A DNA stretch of 36,489 nucleotides, taken from CAYGBM01 sp964348225. Lineage in GTDB: Bacteria > Patescibacteriota > Minisyncoccia > Minisyncoccales > CG1-02-41-26. Where the stretch lies: positions 1-36,489 of the forward strand of contig CAYGBM010000016.1 in the NCBI GenBank assembly GCA_964348225.1. The letters run 5' to 3'. Under the pieces are notes generated by a model. The model had not been told where the DNA came from and did not search any database. It was given only the letters and a program-made list of their open reading frames with translations. Shown one piece after another: positions 7,809 to 16,565 of this stretch (position 1 is the first letter of the stretch; each line of letters begins with the position of its first letter). Position numbers and translations under genes: made by a program.

Positions 7809-8774
7809 TCATTCTACTGCTAGTTTTACTACCCTGTGCAGCTGTTTCTCGCTTACCTCATCAGTTAACAACTGCAAAACCCTAACAGCATCTTCGTATA
7901 TTTTTCTGGAATCTTCTGGTATTTTATTCCCAAAATCTTTTTTGTGATTTATAACAATAATGGCTGCCCTCATTTTACAAAGCAAGGGAATTACTGACTG
8001 CTCTTGTTTAGTTAAACGGAAAAACTTCAAATACCCCTGCAGAAACTTTCCTGCCTTTAGAAAAGGGTTTTCCCTGCAAAGACATATATGCATAAGTGCG
8101 GTAGCCACATCAACAACAAACCAGGATTTCAAAGCGTCTCCAAAATCAATAACTCCGCTTAAGCGATTATCCTTTACTAATAAATTCAGTCCAGTAAAAT
8201 CATTATGAATAATTCCTTCAACTAAAGTCTTAAAACTTTCTGGCTCATTTTGCCAGTCATGAACAGTAGAATTTACTAAAAAGAGTCTCTCTTTACTTAA
8301 GTATGGCTCTGCCTGCTTTAAATTCGCAGCCACCAAGTGAAATTGAGCAGGATCCCATTCATATTCTTTCCAACTCTTGCCCTTAAAAGCCCGCTTAAAG
8401 CTAACCTGATGTATTCTACCCAGTACCTCCCCTATATTTTCTAAAAGCTCATTTGTATAAGGCATATTCAAAAGCAACTCCCCTTCTAGAAAATCCTGAA
8501 CAATAAGGGGTTTTCCTTTAACTTTGCTTTGCCACTCACCTGATTTTGTTTTAATTACTTTAGCTACAGGAAGGTTGGCTTGATAGCAAGCATTGATAAA
8601 ATCTACCTGGAAAGCAACAGCCTGTTCATCATCCTTTCCAAACCATTTCACAAAATAATTTCTCAAACCATCAAACACCCGGAAATTACTGTCGTAATAC
8701 CCTCTTAGCTGTTTAATTTCTTTTACTATAATTCCGTAATCCTGTTTTAGTTTTAATTTAATCTCGTTGTTCAT
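7809..8774 (-). CDS. aminoglycoside phosphotransferase-fold kinase
   Basis: A 321-aa small-molecule kinase of the APH/homoserine kinase II family. It has the catalytic-loop motif HNDFTGLNLLV (about residue 190; catalytic Asp and downstream Asn) and the metal-binding GVIDFGD (about 207). The N-lobe includes RGYYDSNFRVF and FVKWFGKDD. The substrate cannot be told from sequence; choline, homoserine, methylthioribose or antibiotic-like substrates all occur in the family. It stands between two terminators or spacers and looks monocistronic. Confidence 0.85.
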   Translation of the reverse strand: MNNEIKLKLKQDYGIIVKEIKQLRGYYDSNFRVFDGLRNYFVKWFGKDDEQAVAFQVDFINACYQANLPVAKVIKTKSGEWQSKVKGKPLIVQDFLEGELLLNMPYTNELLENIGEVLGRIHQVSFKRAFKGKSWKEYEWDPAQFHLVAANLKQAEPYLSKERLFLVNSTVHDWQNEPESFKTLVEGIIHNDFTGLNLLVKDNRLSGVIDFGDALKSWFVVDVATALMHICLCRENPFLKAGKFLQGYLKFFRLTKQEQSVIPLLCKMRAAIIVINHKKDFGNKIPEDSRKIYEDAVRVLQLLTDEVSEKQLHRVVKLAVE

Positions 8775-8796
8775 AATGGATTTTCAGAAAAACTAA

Positions 8797-8825
8797 GGGG
8801 AGAAAATTGGGCGGTTTTTCTCCCC
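8797..8825 (-). terminator. terminator after the histidine phosphatase gene
   Basis: GGGGAGAAAA (8797-8806) pairs with TTTTTCTCCCC (8815-8825). On the minus strand it is followed by TTAGTTTTTC. Confidence 0.75.
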
Positions 8826-8833
8826 CTCATTAT

Positions 8834-9592
8834 TTACCAATACTTCTGGATCTCCTGAAGGTCTTCCCGATCCTTCAGGTGCGGCCTTTCGCCAACAGAA
8901 AGAATAGACCATTTGCCATCGACCCATCTTACTTCACTGATGGAGGTATGACAGGCGGCCCTTAAATAGTGCTTAAGGGCGGGAAGATCGCCTTCTGTTA
9001 TTACAAGATCTTCCAGTTTTCTGCCTTCAGAAGAAATCCTGTCTATTGCCCATAGTGTTGTGCCGGTGAAACCGGAATGACTGACAACAAAATTCAGTTC
9101 TACCCCGGCCTCTCTTAAGTAACAAATGGCTGGTTTAATGTTTCCCCCCAGATACCTATTGTACCTGTTAACAGTACCTACAGGATCATCGGTGAACTCC
9201 AGCTCGAGGAAATGTACTTTTTGCTCTTCTGCCCTTCCGTACACGATGTCATAAGCCTCTGCTGTGGAATCCTTCCAGGGAATTTCGGCAAGACAATCCT
9301 CAAAGACAATATCCTGCGGAAAGGCGGGGTTTATATCAGGCTCTGTCCAGGCAAGTATAATCTCTGCTAAGACTTTTGCCCGATTTATTGGACTTGAAAA
9401 TATCTTCGAGCCCTCCAGCCTTCTCCCAAGTGAACTAACTATATGTTCAGCAAGCAAGAAAGCCATTATATACCCTTCTTTTTTGGGAGGAATGTAAAAT
9501 TCTACATCTCTCCCTTCTCCCTCTGCCCTGCCAAGTAATTTTCTGGTCCAAAGCGTGGGCGGATGCCTTAACAACCAAAACATCTTTTCCAT
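8834..9592 (-). CDS. histidine phosphatase superfamily protein
   Basis: A 252-aa phosphoglycerate mutase-like protein. The phosphate pocket is visible: LLRHPP (catalytic His, with RHP instead of RHG), IFSSPINRAKVLAEII (SSPxxRA) and a second His in VVSHSGFTGTT. The acid/base residue is probably the Glu in EDCLAEIPW. Function could be dephosphorylation of a small metabolite; the substrate is not predictable. I chose the ATG at 9592 because GGAGG stands 9 nt upstream; a GTG two codons earlier is less well spaced. Confidence 0.82.
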   Translation of the reverse strand: MEKMFWLLRHPPTLWTRKLLGRAEGEGRDVEFYIPPKKEGYIMAFLLAEHIVSSLGRRLEGSKIFSSPINRAKVLAEIILAWTEPDINPAFPQDIVFEDCLAEIPWKDSTAEAYDIVYGRAEEQKVHFLELEFTDDPVGTVNRYNRYLGGNIKPAICYLREAGVELNFVVSHSGFTGTTLWAIDRISSEGRKLEDLVITEGDLPALKHYLRAACHTSISEVRWVDGKWSILSVGERPHLKDREDLQEIQKYW

Positions 9593-9678
9593 TTGCACGA
9601 GCCTCCTCTCTTATCTTTATCTGTAAATATCTCAAAACAACAATATAAACCTAACCTCGAGTGCACTTTATCACAACC

Positions 9679-9707
9679 TTGACAATGGTCAACTTTTTTG
9701 CTAAAAT
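9679..9707 (+). promoter_or_regulatory. sigma-70-type promoter for the winged-helix gene
   Basis: TTGACA (9679-9684), 17-nt spacer, TAAAAT (9702-9707). The -35 lies in the inverted repeat TTGACAATGGTCAA, a possible operator, perhaps for the encoded winged-helix protein itself. Confidence 0.7.
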
Positions 9708-9740
9708 TGGGGTGTTTTTAAACTAAAAGTTTACAATATT

Positions 9741-10574
9741 GTGCTGTTGGGCAAAATAGAAACAATTGATGATTCAATTATAAAGGAGCTTTCAAAATCC
9801 CCTCATTTAACACTGGAAGAGCTCAAAAAGAAAACCAGCCGAAAGTCCAAACAAAAAATAACCCTGCAAGGCTGGTACAAGGCATTAAAACGGTTGATTG
9901 ACCAAGGAATAGTTGTAAAAGAAGGAAAAAGTTATTCCCTAAATGTTTCCTGGATAGTTGATTTATTGAGATGGTCTCATTTGCTAAGCAAAACCTACAT
10001 TGAAAAAGAAAAAGAGAAAATAATCCAACTTCCCAAAAAAGAAGGTGGAAAAATAACTTTTAAGCTTAGAGACTTGCTTGCTACCAACAGCTTTTGGGCT
10101 CATCTGCTGGTTTACATAGCCTCCCAAAAGCCAAAAGACAAAACTATTTACGGTTATAACCCGCATTTTTGGTTTTATTTAGCCCACAGTGAAGTTGAAA
10201 GGCAATACAACCGAAGCTTAAATAAGTTCGGCATAAAAACCCTGCTTTATATTGGTTCAAATAGTTTTTTGGATAAATGGAATAATCAATTTTTCAGCAA
10301 AAACAATATCGAAGCCTACTTTGCCCAAAAACCGCTCTATCCAGAACAAACAAAATACATTAATTACTTTGGCGGTTACTGTATAGAGGTGAAATTAAAA
10401 AAAGAAACAGCTCAAAAGATTGATTCCCTTTTTAAAAAAACCACTTCTTTGGCTGACATCTCCCAGCTTGAGCTAATCAGTTTATTTCAAGAAAAATCTT
10501 TTTGTACCATTACCATCGCAAAAAACTCCAAAAAAGGCGAGACTTTTAAGAGAAAAATCAAACGTTACTTTTGA
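9741..10574 (+). CDS. winged-helix DNA-binding protein, function unknown
   Basis: Protein of about 277 aa. Residues 10-70 (IIKELSKSPHLTLEELKKKT, then GWYKALKRLIDQGIVVKEGKSYSLN) form a winged helix-turn-helix like those of MarR or PadR regulators. The remaining 200 residues have no motif I know; they are aromatic-rich (PHFWFYLAHSEVERQYNRSL) and may bind a ligand or phosphate. The start is GTG 9741 or TTG 9747; neither has a Shine-Dalgarno sequence. It has its own promoter with a palindromic -35 region, so autoregulation is possible. corA follows 54 nt downstream. Confidence 0.75.
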   Translation: MLLGKIETIDDSIIKELSKSPHLTLEELKKKTSRKSKQKITLQGWYKALKRLIDQGIVVKEGKSYSLNVSWIVDLLRWSHLLSKTYIEKEKEKIIQLPKKEGGKITFKLRDLLATNSFWAHLLVYIASQKPKDKTIYGYNPHFWFYLAHSEVERQYNRSLNKFGIKTLLYIGSNSFLDKWNNQFFSKNNIEAYFAQKPLYPEQTKYINYFGGYCIEVKLKKETAQKIDSLFKKTTSLADISQLELISLFQEKSFCTITIAKNSKKGETFKRKIKRYF

Positions 10575-10616
10575 TTTTTTATCCACAATTTGCCTTTTGT
10601 TTTGTCTTGATTCTGT

Positions 10617-10622
10617 TACAAT
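10617..10622 (+). promoter_or_regulatory. -10 element of corA, next to its start codon
   Basis: TACAAT ends 6 nt before the corA ATG, consistent with a leaderless mRNA. No good -35 box is visible at normal spacing. Confidence 0.4.
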
Positions 10623-10628
10623 AGGATA

Positions 10629-11540
10629 ATGCAGATAATAAAGGCGAAAAAGTTGACCTGGATTGATATTAAACAGCCAAGCGAAGAGGATTTGGAATGG
10701 CTTACGAAAAAATTTAAGCTTCATCCTTTAGTTTTGAAGGAATTACTTCCTCCGCTTGACCACCCCAAGATTGAAAACTTTGGGGAGTATTTATTTATCG
10801 TTCTTTTTTATCCTTTTTATGACAGAAAAACATTTAGAACCATACCCTTAGAATTAGACATTATTGTCTCTAAAAAATACATCATTACAAACCATTACGA
10901 AAATATTGTTCCCTTGAAAGCTGTTTTTGACAAGTGCAACCTTTACGAAGAAGAAAGAGAAAGGCTCACTAAAGAAGGAACAGGCGAGCTTTTATACCGA
11001 ATAATCCACGGAATACTCACAGCCTGTTTTCCAAAGCTAAGCCATATAAAGCAAAGCATTGATGAGATAGAAAAAGAAGTTTTTGAAAAAAAATACAAAG
11101 AAACGGTCAGTAAAATTTCTTTGGTGCAAAGAGATATTATAGGTTTTCAAAGAATTATTGAGCCTCAAAAGTGGGTTTTAAAAAATTTGGTGAGAGAAAG
11201 CGAAGCATTCTTTGATAAAAAACTGCTCCCCTATTTTCATAATTTAACTAATCTTCACGATCAGGTAGGCAGTATCTTAGAAACGCGCCACAAAAGCCTT
11301 TCTACTTTAGATTCTACAAATCAATCACTTTTAACCACAAGAACCAATGAAATTATTAAACTTTTAACTATTTTCTCAGTGATTGTTTTTCCCTTAACCC
11401 TATTAGCTGGCGTTTTCGGCATGAACACAACCTATCTACCCCTTATTGGCAAGACCAATGATTTCTGGATAATTCTGGGAATAATGATAGTTGGAGCAGG
11501 AGTAATGCTAAGCTTTTTCAAATACAAAAAATGGATTTAA
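10629..11540 (+). CDS. corA: CorA-type magnesium/divalent cation channel
   Basis: A 303-aa inner-membrane channel forming pentamers that admit Mg2+ (or Co2+/Ni2+). The cytoplasmic domain (about 1-240) includes the long stalk helix SLSTLDSTNQSLLTTRTNEI. The first membrane helix ends with the signature GMN (VFGMNTTYLP, near residue 265), and a second helix (WIILGIMIVGAGVMLSFF) leads to the basic tail KYKKWI. The protein is full length. It converges with ftsQ, their stops being 1 nt apart, with no room for a separate terminator. Confidence 0.95.
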   Translation: MQIIKAKKLTWIDIKQPSEEDLEWLTKKFKLHPLVLKELLPPLDHPKIENFGEYLFIVLFYPFYDRKTFRTIPLELDIIVSKKYIITNHYENIVPLKAVFDKCNLYEEERERLTKEGTGELLYRIIHGILTACFPKLSHIKQSIDEIEKEVFEKKYKETVSKISLVQRDIIGFQRIIEPQKWVLKNLVRESEAFFDKKLLPYFHNLTNLHDQVGSILETRHKSLSTLDSTNQSLLTTRTNEIIKLLTIFSVIVFPLTLLAGVFGMNTTYLPLIGKTNDFWIILGIMIVGAGVMLSFFKYKKWI

Positions 11541-11541
11541 C

Positions 11542-12456
11542 CTATTTATAATAAACTTTTGAGAATCTCAAATCTATGTATTGGAGATTTTTTCTTTTCT
11601 CTTGAGAGATCTCTTTTTCTAAAAGCAAATCTAATTTTGTCAGTGCTAAAACAATATCGCCTTCTAAGTCAAAGTATATTTCCCATCCATCATCCGTTTT
11701 TACAGTCAATGAGCTTTCCTTTTCTATAACAAAGCTTTGCAAATTAAGTTTTAACCTATCCTTTAAAACCTTGTTGATTTCTAATACTTGATTCATCCTT
11801 CTTTGAGAAAACGCCTCCTCTCCCAATTCCTTAATCCCTTCTCTCGGAAGCAATATCACCAAACCTTCTTTCACCTCTTCCTTGCTAATTTCTCTAAAAA
11901 TTATTCCCTGTTCTGTAATTAAAAAACATTGATAAGGGACATTTTCTGCTTTTTCTCCTGGTGATGAAATGGAATCTGTATCTTCGTCAACCAGAGGTAA
12001 AGAAGAATATATTACTTTCTCATAATAACATAGGCTCCCTGCTGCTTGCCTTTTTTCAACCTCTAAAACTATTGTTTTAGGGAGTTTCTTCTTCAAGCTG
12101 GCATCTTCTATCTCAGGAAACTCCTGTAGAATCTTTGCTTCCATCTTGCTACAATTGGCTAAAAGTAAAGAATCGCCAGGCAATAACCAAAAATGCTTCT
12201 TTTGAAGTTCTTTCACCAAAAGAGTACGAAGCTCAGCATAGAAAATACCTGAGGGAGATATAATCTCTATCTCCTTGATCTCAAAAGCACTGGAAACAAA
12301 CAAAAGATAAAATAAAGAACAAACAAAAACAACCCCTAAAATAAAATCCCAAAAAATACGCTTTCTAAAAAGTGATGGCTTTTTTCTAACACGCCTTATA
12401 GTGGTTGCGTGACTTCTTCTCTTACGGCTAAATTTTTTTTTCTTATAACTCCTCAT
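11542..12456 (-). CDS. ftsQ: cell-division protein FtsQ/DivIB
   Basis: A 304-aa bitopic membrane protein of the divisome. A basic N-terminal tail (about 1-32, rich in KR) precedes one membrane helix (FWDFILGVVFVCSLFYLLF, about 34-53), then the POTRA domain (FEIKEIEIISPSGIFYAELR onward) and a beta domain with the typical CFLITEQGIIFREI. It follows the FemAB-like gene by about 24 nt and ends the envelope block. No Shine-Dalgarno sequence is seen. Confidence 0.85.
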   Translation of the reverse strand: MRSYKKKKFSRKRRSHATTIRRVRKKPSLFRKRIFWDFILGVVFVCSLFYLLFVSSAFEIKEIEIISPSGIFYAELRTLLVKELQKKHFWLLPGDSLLLANCSKMEAKILQEFPEIEDASLKKKLPKTIVLEVEKRQAAGSLCYYEKVIYSSLPLVDEDTDSISSPGEKAENVPYQCFLITEQGIIFREISKEEVKEGLVILLPREGIKELGEEAFSQRRMNQVLEINKVLKDRLKLNLQSFVIEKESSLTVKTDDGWEIYFDLEGDIVLALTKLDLLLEKEISQEKRKNLQYIDLRFSKVYYK

Positions 12457-12480
12457 ACATCTTTAATCTTTAATCTCACC

Positions 12481-13602
12481 CTAGAATCCCCTCTTTACTT
12501 TCCTTATTTTTTCAAAAACATAAACCAGCCAATATCGTTTAGAAAGAGACAAATCCTGGGTTTTTAAATAAGCTTTTTCATAGCCCCCAAATCCTCTTTT
12601 AAACAAGCTCAAGCCTTTCCAAGGGTGTTTTTTAAGCTTTTCTTCTGACTTAACGTCTGCCACACCCCAAAAGTTATAAAGCTTACAGCCTCTCTTTTTT
12701 GCCTCTTTTATTGCCTCCCACTGCAAAAGATAGGAAGCAGGTATTTTTGAGTGTTTTTGGACTGAAGCTCCTTGATGATAAAACCCAATCCCCTGCCAAA
12801 AAATAACAATAGCTGAAGCCAAATATTCTTCTTTGTATTTTGCCAAAAATATCAAAGCTTGGTCATCCTTGGAAAAAGATAGAAATTCATTCTTTAAATA
12901 ATTTAACGAAAAAGGCACAAAGCTGTGACGAGAAACTGTTTTTTGATAAAGCTGGTTAAAAATCTCAACATCTTTCACTTCATTGGACTTCAATATTTTA
13001 AGATCTGGATTTTTCAGCCCCTGTCTTATTAAATAGCGGGTTGTCTTTCGCATATTCATCAGCAAGTCTTCTTCTGAAGAGGTTAAATCAAGTTCCCAGG
13101 TCAATTCCGGGTGCATATGAAAAGGCGCTTGTTTAAACCCTAAACCCTTGAATATTTTTTCGTTCTCATCTGACCTCTCCCACACCGGCACAATCCTGAT
13201 GAAATGGCATCTTTCTTGTTTAGCAATTTCTTCTAACCTGTTTAATAAGATATTCAAGAAATCAGATTTTAGTTTTAAGTTGTGGTTTTGATTTTTGCCT
13301 GCCCGCTGAAACATCAGTGGAGACGAGAATTTTGATTTTTGGGCTCTCACAATTGGAGCATGCGGCACGAGCAAAAACCTCCCCCTTTTAGCCTCCACCT
13401 TTATCACCTGCGCCACCCCCACCAAGCTGTTGAACTCCCGACATTCAACTCCCAAACGATAAACCTTCTCGCCCAGCTTTTGCATAAACTCTCCCCAATT
13501 CCAACTCTGCAGAAAAGTTTTATTCTCAATTCCAAACAAAAAACCCTCCCAAATTTCTTTAGCTTTTATTTCTTTAATTTGAAATTCTTGGATTGACACC
13601 AT
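12481..13602 (-). CDS. FemAB-type aminoacyltransferase (peptidoglycan interpeptide bridge)
   Basis: A 373-aa protein with two GNAT-like halves. FLQSWNWGEFMQKLGEKVYRLGV near the N-terminus and RKTTRYLIRQGLKNPDL mid-protein are typical of FemX/FemAB enzymes, which add amino acids from charged tRNA to lipid II side chains. The C-terminal half (ASYLLQWEAIKEAKKRGCKLYNFWGV, then GLSLFKRGFGGYEKAYL) also matches. I place the start at ATG 13602 (MVSIQEF) because the upstream 32 codons read through a hairpin-rich spacer and look non-coding. It lies downstream of the murF-like gene. Confidence 0.87.
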   Translation of the reverse strand: MVSIQEFQIKEIKAKEIWEGFLFGIENKTFLQSWNWGEFMQKLGEKVYRLGVECREFNSLVGVAQVIKVEAKRGRFLLVPHAPIVRAQKSKFSSPLMFQRAGKNQNHNLKLKSDFLNILLNRLEEIAKQERCHFIRIVPVWERSDENEKIFKGLGFKQAPFHMHPELTWELDLTSSEEDLLMNMRKTTRYLIRQGLKNPDLKILKSNEVKDVEIFNQLYQKTVSRHSFVPFSLNYLKNEFLSFSKDDQALIFLAKYKEEYLASAIVIFWQGIGFYHQGASVQKHSKIPASYLLQWEAIKEAKKRGCKLYNFWGVADVKSEEKLKKHPWKGLSLFKRGFGGYEKAYLKTQDLSLSKRYWLVYVFEKIRKVKRGF

Positions 13603-13748
13603 AAAGAATTCAGAATCGGACCCTATACGCGAATATTCATCGGCAAGGCAATGGCTTGCCATAGGAAATTTAGAGCTGCAAGGTATTTCCCAATACACTA
13701 TTCAGCTAATTAAGAACTTCCTTCGATCTCAATCTCAGTTTGGCTAAC
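13603..13748. other. spacer with small hairpins between the murF-like and FemAB-like genes
   Basis: Holds GGCAAG/CTTGCC and GGAAAT/ATTTCC stem-loops. The upstream gene's frame could be extended through it, but the codons do not look like protein. No clear promoter is seen. Confidence 0.4.
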
Positions 13749-15407
13749 TCATGGGTTCTCTATTAAACTACCTTTAAGCTTAGCGTTAATTCTGCTTTCT
13801 AGAAGCACCACATCGCCAGCATTTGTGCTGGCGCTTATTTTTTGTAAAATTGCAGTGGGGTTTTCAATGAAAACAATTTTGTCTTCTGACATTCCGGACT
13901 TTACAGCGCCCTGTTTCAATTCTTTAAATCTGTCTTTGGTTGTGATTATTGCTAAATCGCAGACCCTGCCAATTTTTTCTCCTATCCTATAATGCACTTT
14001 TTTGGATGCTTTGCCAAGCTCAATTAAACAAGGCATTATGATTGTTTTGCCAGCTTCCCGCCAAGCTGTTTCCAAATACTCCAAATGCGCTACAACCCCC
14101 TGGGGGTTGGCAGAATAGGTGGCATCTAGAATGTTCAAGCCGTCTTTTCCCTTCACTAATCTCAAAGCGCCCTCCAATACTTTAACCTTTTGGCAAGCAA
14201 GTACAATCTCTGGCAAGCTCATCCCCAATTCCTTAGCACAAGCTGCAGCCAGCAAGATGTTTGGAATATTATGCTTGCCCAAAAGATTCGCTTTGAAGTC
14301 GGCACTTTCTCCCTCTTGAGTAAGCATTTTAAAAGAGACTGATTCTTTTTCCACCCTAATATTCTCAGCCCAAAGGCCTTCCCTGGCTTGTGTTGAAACT
14401 GTTTTAATAATTTTTAATTTTGAATTGTAATTCTTAATTCTTAATTTTTCATTCTTAATTATATTGTTGTCTCCATTCAAAATCGCAGTCCCCTTCTCTG
14501 GCAACGATTCAATAAGCTCAAACTTTGCTTTAACAATATTTCCTTGCGACCCAAAGGTTGCCATATGCTGTTCATCGATACCTGTTAAAATACCAATTTT
14601 CGGTTTAATTACTTTGCAAACCTGTTTAATTTTTCCTCTTTCATAAGCGCCGATTTCAGCAATAAAGATTTTGTGCTCTGGTTTTAACTCTTGCAGGATT
14701 GTTTGAGCTATGCCTATTTCAGCATTAATATGTTTTTTTGTTTTTAAAACCTGCTCTCCAAACTTCTCAGACAAAATAGTATAAAGAAACTCTTTAACAG
14801 AGGTTTTACCATAACTTCCCGTTATCCCAATAACAATTAAGTCTTTAAATTTCTCTCTTTTTTGCTTAGCTTTTGCTAAAAGCCGGCGCTGCTGTAAAAT
14901 AGTTAGAGGTTGAATTAGAAACACTAAAAACGAGAAAAGCAAGGGTGAGAGAAAATAAACTAGCAAGAGCAAAGGAATTGCTTCAGTGTCTGAAGAAAAA
15001 AGATAGCCAAGAATTAACCCCTCAATCACTACTCCCAAAAATAAAAGAAGAATTATTTTTTTAGTTAAAACAGGCAGTTTTATCCGCTTGAACACTATTT
15101 TTAGAACAACCCTAAGAGCAGAAAAAACAAGAAAAGCGCTTAAAATAAAAAGCCAGATCAGAGGCCAATAGTACAAATCACCCTCAGATGGGAAATAAAA
15201 AGTGAGAATCCAGCCTAAAATCAAAATAACCTGCAAGAGGTTAAGAGGGTTGAAAATAAGCCTTTTGCCCTGATTTGTTGCAAAATGAGCTTTAAATCTC
15301 CCCAGATGATACTCTTTCAACTGCCAAAGCCAAAGCCAAAAAACCAGCCTTTCTGTGAAAATAATCACCCAGCTAACAGCAGCTATTTTAAACAAAAGAC
15401 TTGTCAT
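13749..15407 (-). CDS. murF: MurF-like Mur ligase with N-terminal membrane domain
   Basis: A 552-aa protein. Residues 1-170 contain about five hydrophobic helices (for example AAVSWVIIFTERLVFWLWLW and LILLLLFLG-type segments), an extension absent from classical soluble MurF. The Mur ligase fold follows, with P-loop GITGSYGKTSVKEF (194-207), EIGAYERGKI, the NGDN motif (311-314) and a C-terminal domain containing LDATYSANPQGV. MurF joins D-Ala-D-Ala to UDP-MurNAc-tripeptide. Residues 315-336 (IIKNEKLRIKNYNSKLKIIK) come from an AT-rich repeat. The start overlaps the hydrolase stop by 4 nt (ATGA), so the two are coupled. Confidence 0.85.
   Translation of the reverse strand: MTSLLFKIAAVSWVIIFTERLVFWLWLWQLKEYHLGRFKAHFATNQGKRLIFNPLNLLQVILILGWILTFYFPSEGDLYYWPLIWLFILSAFLVFSALRVVLKIVFKRIKLPVLTKKIILLLFLGVVIEGLILGYLFSSDTEAIPLLLLVYFLSPLLFSFLVFLIQPLTILQQRRLLAKAKQKREKFKDLIVIGITGSYGKTSVKEFLYTILSEKFGEQVLKTKKHINAEIGIAQTILQELKPEHKIFIAEIGAYERGKIKQVCKVIKPKIGILTGIDEQHMATFGSQGNIVKAKFELIESLPEKGTAILNGDNNIIKNEKLRIKNYNSKLKIIKTVSTQAREGLWAENIRVEKESVSFKMLTQEGESADFKANLLGKHNIPNILLAAACAKELGMSLPEIVLACQKVKVLEGALRLVKGKDGLNILDATYSANPQGVVAHLEYLETAWREAGKTIIMPCLIELGKASKKVHYRIGEKIGRVCDLAIITTKDRFKELKQGAVKSGMSEDKIVFIENPTAILQKISASTNAGDVVLLESRINAKLKGSLIENP
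14405..14465 (-). repeat. AT-rich repeat inside the murF-like coding sequence
   Basis: Plus strand reads variants of AATTCTTAATTCTTAATT, the same motif as in the 23S insertion at 26818-26970. It is in frame and encodes a Lys/Asn/Ile-rich insertion just after the NGDN motif. Confidence 0.65.
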
Positions 15408-16219
15408 ATAAATCCTTTAATTTTTTGAGCTAAAAGTTTAGGGTTTTCCAAATGAGGGGTGTGGCCGATATTTTCTAAAACTTGCAATTGCGAGTTTTTG
15501 ATTTTTTCTTTCATTAAAGAAGCATCTTTCAATAAGGTGATTTTATCCTTTTTGCCCCAAATAATCAAAGTGGGCACTGAAATTTTGCCCAAAAGAGGTT
15601 TTAAATCCTCTTCAAGAGCCATTTTCATTATCTCTTTTTGGGTTTCATCTGCCAGATAATAATCAGTTCTTCTCAAAATATAGCGATAAAAAATCTTACA
15701 GCAAACCTCCCATGCTCTATTCGTTTCTTTCCGCCTTCTCACCCCTGCCCTTTTAACCAACCTTATAAAGAAAAGTAAAATGCGGTCGCGCAGAGTCTTC
15801 TTTTTCTTAATGCCAGCTGCTGAAATCAAAATAAGCCCTTTTAGCATTTCAGGATATTTACTGGCAAACTTCAGAGCAATTCTTCCTCCAAACGAATGCC
15901 CTAGCAAAAAAAATCCTTCGACTCGCTCTGCTCGCTCAGGACAAGGCCTTTCGGCAAACTTCAGTCGCTTTGACTCAGAACAATTCTCTTCGCTAAATCC
16001 AGAGCAAGTTGAAAATGACCGAGTGTGGGACTCGGCCAGGTCTTTGAGCCAGTTTACGTATTCATCTAAGCTCCAAGGTGTTTTCAGGGCTGTTTCTGGT
16101 TTGAACCCAGGCAAATCAGGCACAATAACTTTTAATTCTTTACTTTCAAGGTTTTCCTTCACTTTCTGCCATTTTTCCTTGGAACTTTGCCAACCATGAA
16201 GAATAATCAAGGTATCCAT
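15404..16219 (-). CDS. alpha/beta hydrolase
   Basis: A 271-aa serine hydrolase fold. Oxyanion region ILHGWQSS (about 6-13), nucleophile elbow GHSFGG (Ser109), acid Asp225 in WGKKDKI and His253 in IGHTPH complete the triad. The substrate is unknown; an esterase or lipase role is likely. Residues about 63-102 (HTRSFSTCSGF through ERAERVEGF) are an unusual Cys/Arg/Glu-rich insertion encoded by a GC-rich palindromic repeat. It is the first gene of the hydrolase-murF-FemAB-ftsQ block and overlaps murF by 4 nt. It diverges from the promoter at 16221. Confidence 0.88.
   Translation of the reverse strand: MDTLIILHGWQSSKEKWQKVKENLESKELKVIVPDLPGFKPETALKTPWSLDEYVNWLKDLAESHTRSFSTCSGFSEENCSESKRLKFAERPCPERAERVEGFFLLGHSFGGRIALKFASKYPEMLKGLILISAAGIKKKKTLRDRILLFFIRLVKRAGVRRRKETNRAWEVCCKIFYRYILRRTDYYLADETQKEIMKMALEEDLKPLLGKISVPTLIIWGKKDKITLLKDASLMKEKIKNSQLQVLENIGHTPHLENPKLLAQKIKGFI
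15910..16020 (-). repeat. palindromic repeat inserted in frame in the hydrolase gene
   Basis: CCTTCGACTCGCTCTGCTCG and neighbouring inverted copies, a repeat type common in these genomes, lie just before the nucleophile elbow and are translated as CPERAERVEGF. The reading frame stays open. Confidence 0.65.
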
Positions 16220-16220
16220 T

Positions 16221-16249
16221 TTGACAATATGTAATTATTATGTTATAAT
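16221..16249 (+). promoter_or_regulatory. consensus sigma-70 promoter of the small-protein cassette
   Basis: TTGACA (16221-16226), 17-nt spacer and TATAAT (16244-16249): a perfect match to consensus. Start expected near 16256, giving a leader of about 40 nt before the first gene. It begins right at the edge of the divergent hydrolase gene. Confidence 0.85.
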
Positions 16250-16295
16250 GAAGATGTCTTTGTGGTGCTTTGATGAACCTGAAGGGAGGATAAAA

Positions 16296-16556
16296 ATGTC
16301 GTTTGAAGAGATAATAATCAATTTACCATTTCTACCACTTTGGACAAAAATAGTTACTTTCATAATATATGTAGCCGGGTTCGCCTTCGGAGCAAGCTAT
16401 GTGTATGAGAAGATAAAAATGTGGAACAAGAGCCTAATAGGTGTAAAGCTCCTTATAACGCTCATTGGAGGCACTTTGTGGCTATGTATAATCTTTTACA
16501 CAGCCATAATTAAGCCCGCAATAAAGCTAGGTGGAATTCTGTCAAAAAAGTGGTAG
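16296..16556 (+). CDS. small membrane protein, unknown (cassette gene 1)
   Basis: An 86-aa product (MSFEEIIINLPFLPL...) with two predicted membrane helices (WTKIVTFIIYVAGFAFGASYV, and GVKLLITLIGGTLWLCIIFYTAI) and a basic end (KLGGILSKKW). A strong Shine-Dalgarno sequence, AAGGGAGGA, stands 5 nt before the ATG at 16296. It has a consensus promoter and its own terminator. It might be a holin-like, toxin-like or prophage-derived protein, but no family is recognised and these are only possibilities. Confidence 0.65.
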   Translation: MSFEEIIINLPFLPLWTKIVTFIIYVAGFAFGASYVYEKIKMWNKSLIGVKLLITLIGGTLWLCIIFYTAIIKPAIKLGGILSKKW

Positions 16557-16565
16557 AACATATGA

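Noticed and set aside
9447..9635. 62-aa frame overlapping the histidine phosphatase start
   Set aside because: It is out of frame within the start region of a clear histidine phosphatase and has no independent support.
13603..13698. N-terminal extension of the FemAB-like gene to 13698
   Set aside because: It covers small hairpins and encodes a peptide unlike the family; homology-like sequence begins at MVSIQEF.
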